From contig JAIOHL010000257.1 in NCBI GenBank assembly GCA_019913005.1, positions 1-54,679 on the forward strand: DNA of 54,679 bases. The letters are read 5' to 3'. Origin of the DNA: Anaerolineae bacterium. GTDB lineage: Bacteria; Chloroflexota; Anaerolineae; Aggregatilineales; J027. Shown here piece by piece: positions 33,479-42,700 of the stretch (positions are counted from its first letter, which is position 1; every line of letters begins with the position of its first letter). A program made the translations under genes and the position numbers. The notes beneath the pieces are model-generated. The model was given only the letters and a program-made list of their open reading frames with translations, had not been told where the DNA came from and ran no database searches.

Positions 33479-34015
33479 ATGGCCCAAAGATTGCCTCTGC
33501 AATTGATAATTCTCATGATCCCACTGCTGGCCTGCAATTATTTTTACGCCGTGCCCGATGGCAGTCCTGCTGGAACCCCGACAACGGCTTTACCCACCGT
33601 TTTTGTCGTGACAGGGGAGGATTTTGAAGCGATGGTCTTCAACACCGACAGGGCGCAAGACGTAGGGCATTATAGCATTTTTCCAAACCCAACCAGCTAT
33701 TGGACGCCCAGTGAATCAGATATTCTAACGCTTGAGGCGCATATCGAGGATTTTTTGACCGAACACATCGAGGATTTTTACCAGCATCAGCCACCCGTTG
33801 AGGCATGGCTACCCGCTTACGCCCGTCAATATTTTGGCTTTGAGCGCGACGGGGAACGCTATATCTACGGCAATTTCTTGTGTGATCGTGACCTTTTGCA
33901 GGATTATCCTAACCAATTGGTCATGGTAGACGATGGCGGCGATTGCTTTTTCCAGTTCCATTACAACCCCGCCACGCAGGAATTTTCGAATTTGATGGTG
34001 AATGGCTTCGCATAG
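33479..34015 (+). CDS. Lipoprotein of unknown function
   Basis: This 178-residue protein has a short signal sequence ending in the lipobox LLAC (QLIILMIPLLACNYF). The mature part has helix and beta character with VFNTDRAQDV and CFFQFHYNPATQEF. No family is recognised. The start at 33479 has GAGG at 33467-33470; the longer frame upstream is non-coding in appearance. It is divergent from the ECF sigma gene. Confidence 0.65.
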   Translation: MAQRLPLQLIILMIPLLACNYFYAVPDGSPAGTPTTALPTVFVVTGEDFEAMVFNTDRAQDVGHYSIFPNPTSYWTPSESDILTLEAHIEDFLTEHIEDFYQHQPPVEAWLPAYARQYFGFERDGERYIYGNFLCDRDLLQDYPNQLVMVDDGGDCFFQFHYNPATQEFSNLMVNGFA

Positions 34016-34044
34016 CTGACTGCCGCCTCTCATCATTCAATCAG

Positions 34045-34077
34045 GGGGAATCTTTCGATTCCCCTAGTAGCCCTTTT
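34045..34077 (+). terminator. Terminator after the lipoprotein gene
   Basis: GGGGAATC (34045-34052) and GATTCCCC (34057-34064) form a tight stem; T5 follows eight bases later. Confidence 0.6.
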
Positions 34078-34084
34078 TCGGATT

Positions 34085-34345
34085 TTACTTGCGACCCATC
34101 AGCGCACGCCCCACTGCGATGAGGATGACCGCGCCGAGCGTCCCCACAATGATGCGGCCCAGCAGCCCGTTATCATCGGTCAAGCTGTCACCGCTTGCCA
34201 GTGCGACGACCCAGCCGCCGACCACTGACCCCAACAAACCCAAGATGATGTCCACAATCGGGCCTTGTTTGCTTGCGCCCATAATCCGACCTGCCAGCCA
34301 ACCGCAAAAAGCGCCGATAAGCAAGGTAATCAGTAAACTAATCAT
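34085..34345 (-). CDS. GlsB/YeaQ/YmgE-family stress membrane protein
   Basis: This 86-residue protein has three small hydrophobic helices and the family pattern GAFCGWLAGRIMG, VDIILGLLGSVVGGWV, LGRIIVGTLGAVILI. Members are induced under general stress in many bacteria; their biochemical role is unclear. It is a single gene, with GAAGGGA upstream of the ATG. Confidence 0.92.
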   Translation of the reverse strand: MISLLITLLIGAFCGWLAGRIMGASKQGPIVDIILGLLGSVVGGWVVALASGDSLTDDNGLLGRIIVGTLGAVILIAVGRALMGRK

Positions 34346-34503
34346 CGTGATTTTTCCCTTCGCTGTTTGCTCAATCTATACACGCATGAGTGTACGTCGT
34401 TCTTCAAGATTACGAAAGATGTCTGATGTAACGAATACTACCTAACACACTTTTGCCCCTCTAGCGGACACTCTCGACCTCTCCAATATGACCATCACTC
34501 ATA

Positions 34504-34527
34504 AATCCGTAACCATGGTTACGGATT
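34504..34527. repeat. 24-base perfect palindrome
   Basis: AATCCGTAACCA is followed by its exact reverse complement TGGTTACGGATT, with no loop. It lies upstream of the GlsB gene, in a gap of 490 bases, next to an AT-rich stretch TTTATATAAATATA. Confidence 0.85.
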
Positions 34528-34588
34528 CCCTTGTGGTTTATATAAATATAGCTCATAAGTTCTAAATCTACTCCGTTGAGATGTTATA

Positions 34589-34680
34589 ATACCAATTTCG
34601 GATGATCTATCGTTTTTCAGAACAATGGGTTTAAACCCATTGTTGGCGAGATACCGCTTCTGTTCACCCGAATCTGGTAT
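34589..34680. repeat. 92-base MITE-like element
   Basis: Terminal inverted repeats ATACCAATTTCGG and CCGAATCTGGTAT (11 of 13 bases match) enclose a perfect 24-base palindrome at 34621-34644 (arms AACAATGGGTTT / AAACCCATTGTT). There is no coding capacity. Confidence 0.65.
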
Positions 34681-34689
34681 AAAATGAAA

Positions 34690-34711
34690 AGGACGACCCT
34701 TAAGCCGTCCT
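34690..34711 (-). terminator. Probable terminator of the second SH3b gene
   Basis: AGGACG and CGTCCT pair on the minus strand and are followed by TTTTCATTTT. A copy of repeat B lies between it and the gene's stop. Confidence 0.5.
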
Positions 34712-34739
34712 CTTGAATATCAAATCATCAGTGGTTCTC

Positions 34740-34823
34740 ATGTTGAGTGACCCGCATTTCCAGCTAAATTCAGCACGGCGGCTTTAGCCCCGTGTTCCAA
34801 TGGGTCAACCTACTTGGAAATCG
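34740..34823 (+). repeat. Dispersed repeat B, full copy 2
   Basis: 84 bases from ATGTTGAGTGACCCGCATTT to TACTTGGAAATCG, matching 31056-31140 and containing the core also seen at 26125-26161. Confidence 0.78.
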
Positions 34824-34837
34824 CTAATGGTCTCCGC

Positions 34838-35932
34838 TTACTGCGTTTGATAACTGGCGTTGCACCCACTCCAGCGTAGATTAAACGTACTGCCATCCCG
34901 GTTGGGGCCGTTCATCTGGAAATCACCCCCCGGCAGTCGGTATAAGGCGAAACCAGATTCTGACCGGATCAGCGCGGGCTGCGCGGCAGGGATTCCAGTA
35001 GCGTTAATCATGGCTTCGGTAGCATAAAACACCACCCCGGTGACTGGCCCCTGCCAGAGATAGACGATAATCCCACCACCAGCATAGGTGCGGGTATCCG
35101 TCCAGCCATTCCAATCGCGGCAATAGATAATCGCATCGGTGGTAAAGAGAAATTGGCTGATACGCCCATCGGTGTCGTTATCGCCATTTTCATTATTCGC
35201 GCCCGATCCCCCCACCCCGAACGGATAGACCGTCATGCCGTTTTGGGTGTTGGTACCACTGGGACGGGTATTGTTAGTGGGTGCATTGGGCGTCGTGGAG
35301 GTTGTCCCGGCGGTGGAGACCGTTCCGCTGGCAATCGGCAAACCAGCTAAGACAGCGGCATCCACCCGCACCAATGTACGGAAAACCCACCCTTCTTGGC
35401 CTTTAGCAATCACCTTTAACCACACACTGTTGGCGGTACGACCTGTGATGGACAGAGGGGTATTCCGGCTCAGTACGGCAACACGTGGAAACGTTACATC
35501 CGGCCCGGAGCGTAAATTGGCCCACGAAACGGTGATGCCATTGGTATTGCTGCTATTCGTCGTGACGGTTGGCGGGGTGGCAGTAGCGGTGGCGGATGTT
35601 GTATTGTTTTGCGGGATTGTGGTAGCGTCTACTATCGGTAGCCCGGTGGGTGTGCCACTCAAGAGTGCTACATAGGTGCGTGCCATCCATCCCGATTGGC
35701 CGTTGGTGGTCACTTGATACCATGCGGCATCGGCACTGCGCCCAAAAACATCCACGACCACATCCGGGTCAATAACCGCGATAGTTTCAAAGGTGACACC
35801 CGGCCCGGAACGCAAATTCACAAAATCGAGCGTAATTCCTTGTGCAACGGGGGTGCTTTGGGCGGCGGCGTGGCTGGGCAGCAGACCACCGATCAGCACC
35901 ACAAGGGTTATCAAGATAAAAATCAGTCGCAT
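34838..35932 (-). CDS. Secreted tandem SH3b-domain protein (paralogue 2)
   Basis: This 364-residue protein has the same layout as that at 3736-4833: signal peptide (LIFILITLVVLIGGLL, cleavage near HAAAQ), two SH3b domains with NLRSGPGVTF and NLRSGPDVTF, Thr/Ser/Asn-rich linkers, and the shared C-terminal domain (TDGRI, DAIIYCRDW, GGGIIVYLW, VTGVVFYATEA, MNGPNRDG). Domain order and spacing match along the whole length, so the two arose by duplication. The linkers diverged far more than the domains. It is probably wall-associated; the ligand is unknown. Confidence 0.86.
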   Translation of the reverse strand: MRLIFILITLVVLIGGLLPSHAAAQSTPVAQGITLDFVNLRSGPGVTFETIAVIDPDVVVDVFGRSADAAWYQVTTNGQSGWMARTYVALLSGTPTGLPIVDATTIPQNNTTSATATATPPTVTTNSSNTNGITVSWANLRSGPDVTFPRVAVLSRNTPLSITGRTANSVWLKVIAKGQEGWVFRTLVRVDAAVLAGLPIASGTVSTAGTTSTTPNAPTNNTRPSGTNTQNGMTVYPFGVGGSGANNENGDNDTDGRISQFLFTTDAIIYCRDWNGWTDTRTYAGGGIIVYLWQGPVTGVVFYATEAMINATGIPAAQPALIRSESGFALYRLPGGDFQMNGPNRDGSTFNLRWSGCNASYQTQ

Positions 35933-36106
35933 GATGAATATTCCCTGAGTTTTAGAAAGAACCTTTCCTGCTGGCGTGTCATCTTAGCATACTCTTGGGC
36001 CTAATCCACCCCACGTTTGCCCATCTCTCATGCGCCGCTGTGGGTACACAAGATGGGCGTTTGCGCGGGGAAAAATATTGATGATACGATTGTGGGTAAC
36101 GTAGGG

Positions 36107-36265
36107 TCAGGTTCAGAGGGTGTCTAAAAAGCAGAAATTTGACCTCACCCCAAACCCCTCTCCATTTAGAGAGGGGCTTCAATCCGCCAGATTCGCCTCC
36201 CCCTCGCCAGATGGAGAGGGGGCCGGGGGGTGAGGTTGGACTTTTGCGACACCTTCTGAGCCTGA
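36107..36265. repeat. 159-base MITE with nested G-rich repeats
   Basis: Terminal inverted repeats TCAGGTTCAGAGGGTGTC (36107-36124) and GACACCTTCTGAGCCTGA (36248-36265) match at 16 of 18 positions. The similarity continues inwards (AAAAAG against CTTTT, then ACCTCACCCC against GGGGTGAGGT). The interior is two G-rich repeat units in opposite orientation. It lies 93 bases upstream of the cyclase start. Confidence 0.75.
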
Positions 36266-36358
36266 TCTCTACCAAACGCACGATTACGCCATTTTGTAGG
36301 GACGTGGTCTCAGACCCGCCCTTGATCCAAATCCGAATCATATCTAGCTGGGTGAAAT

Positions 36359-38230
36359 ATGGGCAAAGTTTATTATTACGACTGGCACTGGAAGCTGCAA
36401 TCTTCTCCGGAGGCCTTGTGGCCGTATGTTTCCGACACCCAAAATTTTAATCGCGTGACCGGACTGCCAAGCCTGACTTTTGAAGAAGTCGCCGGACAGG
36501 ACAATGAAGTCCATCGGCGGTTTCGCGGCAAGTTATACGGCTTTTTCCCAATGTATGGCGAAGAATCGGCCTTTGAGTGGATCAAGCCGCAGCGCTTCGG
36601 TGTCTTCAGGCGCTACGATTACCCCCTGTTCCCAATGAAAACCATGCGCGTCTTGACCCATCTACCCCCAACCAGAGAAGGCGGCACGGATTTACGCTAT
36701 GAGGTGTGGGCCGAGGCCAATGGTCTATTCGGTCTGCTGAGTGTGCCGTTCGGGGTCGGCGTGCAAAGTCGCGTCCTGTTTGGCCGGGCTTTTAAGCGTA
36801 TGGATGCCTACGTGCAGGGTCATCAAGAACGTCCCTATGTCGCGCCGATGGTCAAAATCAGCGGGGATGCTCGCCAGCGATTTGACCGCATGATGAAGGA
36901 ACTCCGTGCCGCCAAACACGACCCGGCCCTCTTGGTGCATTTTGAGTATCACCTCCTGAATTCGCCGGAATCGCAGTTGGCCCGGATGCGCCCCTATGCC
37001 TTGGCCGATAAATGGACAACTGACCGCGAAGCCACCCTAAAAGTATTCCTGCACGCCGCCCAAATTGGCCTCATTGATTTGAGTTGGGATGTGTTATGCC
37101 CCGAATGTCGTGGTGCAAAAGCCCAAGTCCGCCGCTTGTACGATTTACCGGAAACTGTCCATTGCCCCTCGTGCAACATTGACTACACCGCCGATTTTGA
37201 ACGCTCGGTGGAGGCGACCTTTACTTTAGGGCAGGCGATTGCGGAGATTGAACACCATGATTATTGCATCGGCGGGCCACACGCCACCCCGCATATCTTG
37301 ATGCAGCAGCAGTTGGAGGCCAATGAATCACGCACCACCACCCTGCGCCTAGACCCCGGCATCTATCGGCTACGTGCCCCCCGTCTTGCCAATCGGGAAA
37401 TGGTCGTTCCGGCGGCCCTGCTGACCCCCCTGCCCAACCAGCCGTGGTTGACTGCCAGTGCCGGACAAGCGCCTGAACTCACCGTCGAAATGACTCCGGC
37501 GAACTTGCAGGCCGCCCCAGATCAGGTCGGGGTTGGGCAAGTCACGGTAGCGATGCGCAACACCACCGGACGTGAGCAGTTGTTGGTTTTGGAGGATGGA
37601 CGATGGAGCAATCAGGCCGCCACCGCCGCCGACATTACTGCGCTGCAAACCTTCCGTGATTTATTCTCATCCGAAGCGCTGCGCCCCGGCTATTCGATCA
37701 AAATTGAGAACTTGACCATTTTGTTTACCGACCTGAAAGGCTCAACCTTTTTGTATCGGCAACTGGGAGACGCGACCGCCTTCGCCCATGTGATTGACCA
37801 TTTTGAACTGCTGCATGAGGTCGTGGACGTGCATCGTGGGGCCGTTGTGAAAACGATTGGCGACGCAGTGATGGCGGTTTTTCGCAATCCGGCGGATGCT
37901 ATTCGGGCGGCACTCGATATGCAGAACAGTGTCGCCGCCTATACTGAGGTCTACCCAACGCGACCCCTAGTGTTGAAAATCGGCCTCCATTCCGGCCCGT
38001 GTATCGCCGTCAATCTAAATGACCGCCTTGACTATTTTGGCAGCACAGTCAACATTGCGGCGCGGGTACAGGGTCAAAGCACGGGCGGAGATGTCGTCAT
38101 CACGGGGGATTATTTGAATGACAGCGAGGTGCAAAAAGTGCTGACCGAGCGCCAGATTCAGCCCCAAGCCTTCCGCACGGCCTTGCGTGGCTTTGAGGGC
38201 GATCATCAGTTATACCGAATTACCGTCTAG
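36359..38230 (+). CDS. Class III adenylate/guanylate cyclase with DUF5939 zinc-ribbon region
   Basis: This 623-residue cytoplasmic protein has an N-terminal SRPBCC-like domain (about 10-160), a DUF5939 region with a zinc ribbon (Cys247, Cys250, Cys269, Cys272 in CPEC and CPSC) and a C-terminal class III cyclase domain (450-620). The metal-binding Asp458 (ILFTDLKGST) and Asp502 (GDAVMAVF), Lys498 and the transition-state residues Asn565 and Arg569 (TVNIAAR) are all present, so the enzyme should be active, most likely making cAMP. The SRPBCC pocket may bind a hydrophobic ligand. A MITE sits between it and the upstream gene, close to its promoter. Confidence 0.9.
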   Translation: MGKVYYYDWHWKLQSSPEALWPYVSDTQNFNRVTGLPSLTFEEVAGQDNEVHRRFRGKLYGFFPMYGEESAFEWIKPQRFGVFRRYDYPLFPMKTMRVLTHLPPTREGGTDLRYEVWAEANGLFGLLSVPFGVGVQSRVLFGRAFKRMDAYVQGHQERPYVAPMVKISGDARQRFDRMMKELRAAKHDPALLVHFEYHLLNSPESQLARMRPYALADKWTTDREATLKVFLHAAQIGLIDLSWDVLCPECRGAKAQVRRLYDLPETVHCPSCNIDYTADFERSVEATFTLGQAIAEIEHHDYCIGGPHATPHILMQQQLEANESRTTTLRLDPGIYRLRAPRLANREMVVPAALLTPLPNQPWLTASAGQAPELTVEMTPANLQAAPDQVGVGQVTVAMRNTTGREQLLVLEDGRWSNQAATAADITALQTFRDLFSSEALRPGYSIKIENLTILFTDLKGSTFLYRQLGDATAFAHVIDHFELLHEVVDVHRGAVVKTIGDAVMAVFRNPADAIRAALDMQNSVAAYTEVYPTRPLVLKIGLHSGPCIAVNLNDRLDYFGSTVNIAARVQGQSTGGDVVITGDYLNDSEVQKVLTERQIQPQAFRTALRGFEGDHQLYRITV

Positions 38231-38293
38231 GTATCCTCCAGTTATTTCCAGTACAATGGATGGGTATTGGATCAACATAATTGGAGGCTAAAA

Positions 38294-39652
38294 TTGCGCA
38301 AGAAATCGTTGGTTTTCATTTTCCTTGCAGTGACGCTTTCCATCACGACCAGCGGCTGTATTGACCTGTTTCATGTACCGGGGGTCGCGGTCTCGCCCGA
38401 CGGATCGCGGATTTATTTCCTCGAAGGAGATACGGAGTCCGGTTCTTCTGGCAAGCTCGTAAGTGCCCCGTTGGGTGGAACAGTAGACCAGACCCTGTTT
38501 GAAGGCACGGACGATAATGCCGCCAGCGCCTATGCCGTTAGTCCGGCAACAGGCGAAGTGGCTTTTATACGATCCGGGGCAGAGGCAGGCGGTACGCTGA
38601 TCGAGATTTTCAACCCGGCGGACGGCAGCACGCGCACCTTGATCGGCCCGGAAGCGTTTGGCCTCGTCGGAATTGGCACGATGATGCAATATTCGCCCGA
38701 CGGCAGCCATCTCGCCCTGACCTTGCTGGCATTGCCGCCAGACGTTACACCCGAATCGCTAAACGCTGAAGAGAGCGAACTGACCGATGAGCAAATCGCC
38801 GCCATTACGTATCGGGCCTATGTGGTGGACGTGGCGGGCGCATCGCTGACCGAAATTGTGCCAGGTGCGCCAACCGCCTTTAATACCCTGAGTTGGAATG
38901 CCTCCGGTACGCAGGTCGCCCTAAATGGCTGGACGGACAGCAACGCCGATGGCAAGATTGTCATTTTCCCAACGACTGACACCGAAGAAGGGGTGGTGGG
39001 TGACGGCACCAACGTGTTCGTCTATGATGTGGCGGGCAATAGCCTATCCCAAGTTTCAAGCGGCGGCTTTGACTATGCCCCAACCTTTGTTGGCGACGTT
39101 CTGTATTGGGTCGGCGCGGATATGGCTACCGAGCAAATTGGCATCATGAGCACCGAGGGCATCCCATACTCTACCACGAACACCATCACAGGGATCGCCC
39201 CCTCCCCCGATGGTACAAAAGTGGTATGGGCCGAGACCCAAGATAACGATGGCGGTGAAGAGCAACTCCCCGGCTTGGTGTATATCGCGGACGGCAATTT
39301 TGGCAATGTGACCCTGCTGGCCGAACTACCGCTGAACGCCCTGCCGGATGTCCCGGTGTGGATGCCCGATGGTCAATCCATTCTGGTCACATCCACCAGC
39401 GTGATCTCACAGATGATCACCGGCTTCACCGCGTCGTTTAGCTTCTCGACGGATACGGAAAGCACCCCGGAAGCTAGTGTAGAGGGCAATGTCGTTCCGC
39501 CATCGGTGGTGCAGGTCAACATTGCGACAGGCGAAGTGACCCCCGTGTATACCGGAGCAATTGCCAACAGTAGCGTCTATGCTGGGTTAATCGGCTTGGT
39601 TGCCAGCGGCGCATTGGATGAGATGATGGGTGGCATGGGCACATCAGAATAA
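38294..39652 (+). CDS. TolB/WD40-like propeller lipoprotein
   Basis: This 452-residue protein begins at a TTG six bases after GGAGG, giving a clean lipoprotein signal (LVFIFLAVTLSITTSGC, lipobox TSGC). Repeated blades follow (VSPDGSRIYFLEGD, YSPDGSHLALTLL, SPDGTKVVWAETQ, WMPDGQSILVTST), typical of PD40/TolB propellers. It is probably an outer-face scaffold. An upstream TTG at 38267 is less likely because it would add nine residues before the signal and has no ribosome-binding site. It follows the cyclase by 63 bases. Confidence 0.85.
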   Translation: MRKKSLVFIFLAVTLSITTSGCIDLFHVPGVAVSPDGSRIYFLEGDTESGSSGKLVSAPLGGTVDQTLFEGTDDNAASAYAVSPATGEVAFIRSGAEAGGTLIEIFNPADGSTRTLIGPEAFGLVGIGTMMQYSPDGSHLALTLLALPPDVTPESLNAEESELTDEQIAAITYRAYVVDVAGASLTEIVPGAPTAFNTLSWNASGTQVALNGWTDSNADGKIVIFPTTDTEEGVVGDGTNVFVYDVAGNSLSQVSSGGFDYAPTFVGDVLYWVGADMATEQIGIMSTEGIPYSTTNTITGIAPSPDGTKVVWAETQDNDGGEEQLPGLVYIADGNFGNVTLLAELPLNALPDVPVWMPDGQSILVTSTSVISQMITGFTASFSFSTDTESTPEASVEGNVVPPSVVQVNIATGEVTPVYTGAIANSSVYAGLIGLVASGALDEMMGGMGTSE

Positions 39653-39693
39653 AAAACACCCCATTCCGACAATCTGAATGAGGTGTCTCCACG

Positions 39694-39724
39694 AGGACAG
39701 GTGCTAGATGGGCCTGTCCTTTTT
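39694..39724 (+). terminator. Terminator after the propeller lipoprotein
   Basis: AGGACAGG (39694-39701) and CCTGTCCT (39713-39720) are followed by T4. A second stem (ACACCCCATTC / GAATGAGGTGT) lies just upstream. The T run touches the stop codon of the convergent subtilase gene. Confidence 0.85.
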
Positions 39725-42700
39725 AGGACAATCTTCGGACGACCCGCCGACTCAACATCAATACCACGACGCCAACCGCAATGATCCCCAGAGGCAGTCC
39801 CCAGTCCCTCGGTTGTTCGGTTTTCGCTGGCGGATAACCCGTCGCGGGGAGGCCCGTCGCAGCCAGCACTTCGGCATGGGCGGTGCGGGTAATGCCATTG
39901 GCGGTCACAATGGCATCATTGACAAACACGCCACTCGCCGGACTGGTGGCAACCGTCGTCACGATTTGCATTTGAATCGTCTGGCCCGGTGCAAGGCTTG
40001 GAATGGTGAAGGTCACGGTTTGCCCGCTTACCGCAGCCGTACCGGAGGCCGTCGTCGCATTGACCACCCGCAAATCCGGGCTGATGGTGTCGGTGACGGT
40101 CAGATTGTTAAATGTTTGGGTGGTGACATTGGTCAGCGTAATGACCCATGTCAGCGATTCACCCGGCAAGCCCAACCCGCCTGCTTCCAACGCGCCGACT
40201 TTGCTAATCACCAGATCATTTGTCTGCGGCGTTGTACCCGTGCGTGACACACATACCCGTTCGGGACGGAAACCGCGTGCATTGTGATGGTGAATCAACA
40301 GGATACAGGGCAGCGGATCGGTGAGGCCCGTCACATCAAAATCCACCGGAACAATCTGCCCCGGCAAATCTTCATAGGTCAAGGAATTGGCAAACGGCCC
40401 ACTGGCAATCGCGTTGGCATCGGTGAAGCTGTAGACCGGGTCGGCGACATTATAGGGGGCGAAACCCGTCGCAGGGGCGAAATCAATATACCCGGCGGGT
40501 TCATTGACACGACCTGTCGGCACACTGTAACCCGCCACCCGATAGCGCACGACGGCATTAGCATCACTCAGGCCCAGATCCACCGCATCTACAGGCAAGA
40601 TGAGGACATTGGTATTAAAGGGATAGGTGGCGCGATTGCTGGCTGGCAGGACATTGACCGCGCCCTCATTGATGCCGTTAATCGCCCCCGTATTGAGGTT
40701 GACCAGCACGGCAATAAACACATCGCTGTTGGGGTCGGTTGTGCCATTGACCGTGCGTTGAAAATCGCCCAAGTCCCATGTTATCAGGGCGTAATCGGAT
40801 ACATTGTCGTTATTGGTATCAAACTGCACCTCAAACGACACATCCCCCGGCGTGCCCTGAAAACGGAAAGGATTGCCAGCGGGGGTGTTGTTCGGAAATA
40901 CCCCATTGAGATATGACCCGCCGCCGAGTGTACTCCATTCGGCCCATGTCGAGATGGCGAAATAGAGGGTTGACCCGTTGACCGACCCCACCGTCTGGTA
41001 ATCGCTGGTGATGCCGATGTATTGAATATCGGCGTGGTTTTCATAGGCTTGGGCATCGGGTTCGTCGCCGCTTTCCTGCACCAATTCAAAGGGGGCAACC
41101 AGCGAAATCACATCAGTGGGATACGTCGCGCCCGTATTGACACCCGCACCCGTCAATTGTAGCGGCATCGTGCCCGTGTTGAGATTACCAATCACCAGCG
41201 GATTATTGGCGACCAGCATCCCCGACACCGGACGGGGCGCGGAATAGACCGGAACACGCAAGGATGGGCCGGGGACTTGAATCGGCACCAATTCGACATA
41301 ACCCGATTCCTCCGCCACAAAACTGCGCGTCTGGCCGACTTGGGTGGTTGCTAGGGTGGGATGGGGCGTATTGGTTTGGGTCATGGCGGCGGCGTTGGCG
41401 CTCAGGGTCACGGTGACGGAAGCCGTCCCACCCGCAGGCACGGTAACACTCGCCGGGGATACCGTAATCGTCGCGCCGTTCAAATCCGCGAGGGTATCAA
41501 AACTGACGGCATAGGAGCGATCATTATTCGACAGATTTTGCAGGGTGATCGTGCGGGAGACCGCCGTCGCGCCAACGACCTCGACCACGCCGAATGAGAC
41601 ACTGACCTGTTCAGGGTTGAGGGCATTAAATGCAATCACTTCATTATTGAAAGCCGCAACCACATTCAACAAATCCACCCGCCCTGCCCCGACACGACTG
41701 GGAGGATAACGATTGCCCGTCCCGCCAAAACCCGTGAAGATGTCGTTGGTGGCGGTGTTCATGACGAGCGCCTTCAATTGGGCCACACTTAACCCCGGAT
41801 AGCGCTGACGTAGCAGGGCAATTACCCCGGTGACGTGTGGTGTGGACATGGACGAACCACTCAAGGTCAGGGATTGATTAGCCCCTGTCCCATAGGCTCG
41901 ACTGGATACTACCCCCACCCCCGGCGCAACCAGATCGGGTTTCAGCAGAATCGCCCCATTGATGCCTATGGCTGGCCCGCGTGAGGTGTTAGCAAAAATC
42001 GTTTCGCCGCCGCTGGTGCCGCGCAGGGTGACGGTGGCGACACCGGATTGAGCAGCAAGTGTCTGTCCATCGGCGTTGGAGACCATCACCGACGGAATAG
42101 TCACGGTGGTGGTGGTGCCCGTCATACGCCCCAGAACGCCTGTCATGCTGTTGGCAACAATCACACCAACCGCCCCCGCCGTCTGTGCGTTTTGGACTTT
42201 CTGAACGAAATTGCACGTCCCCCCACGATCAATCAGCGCGATCCAAGGAGTGGCAACGGGGGTAATGACCCCACAGCCAAAGGCAGGCGTGGCAACATAA
42301 ATCAGCGTTGCAGTAATCGGGCCAGTATTGTTGAGATGTGGCCCAAAAGTGGCGGGCAGTGCCCCAAAGCTGGCGGTGGTCGTTGGCGTGACCATATCCA
42401 CACCTTCAACTTCGCGGCTACCCCCAACGCTAATGGCCCGCGAGGAGACCCCCGGTGAGTCATGGATGTAAAAGGTGTCGCCAGAATTGCCCGCCGCTGC
42501 AACGACGACCACCCCGCCGACGGAGGCCGCGTCCGCCGCCATTGAGGTCATATCCGCCGCCGCACCATAAGAAGCCCCTAGCGACAAATTGACCACATGC
42601 AGCCCGTTTGTGACGGCCCATTCCAACGCTTGGGTGGTGGCGATATTGGAAACAAAAGCATCACACCAGCCGACTTTGAGCGCATAGAGGGAGGCGTTTG

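Noticed and set aside
39708-40916. Several plus-strand open frames within the subtilase gene
   Set aside because: All are antisense to a gene with an intact catalytic triad; no start signals.
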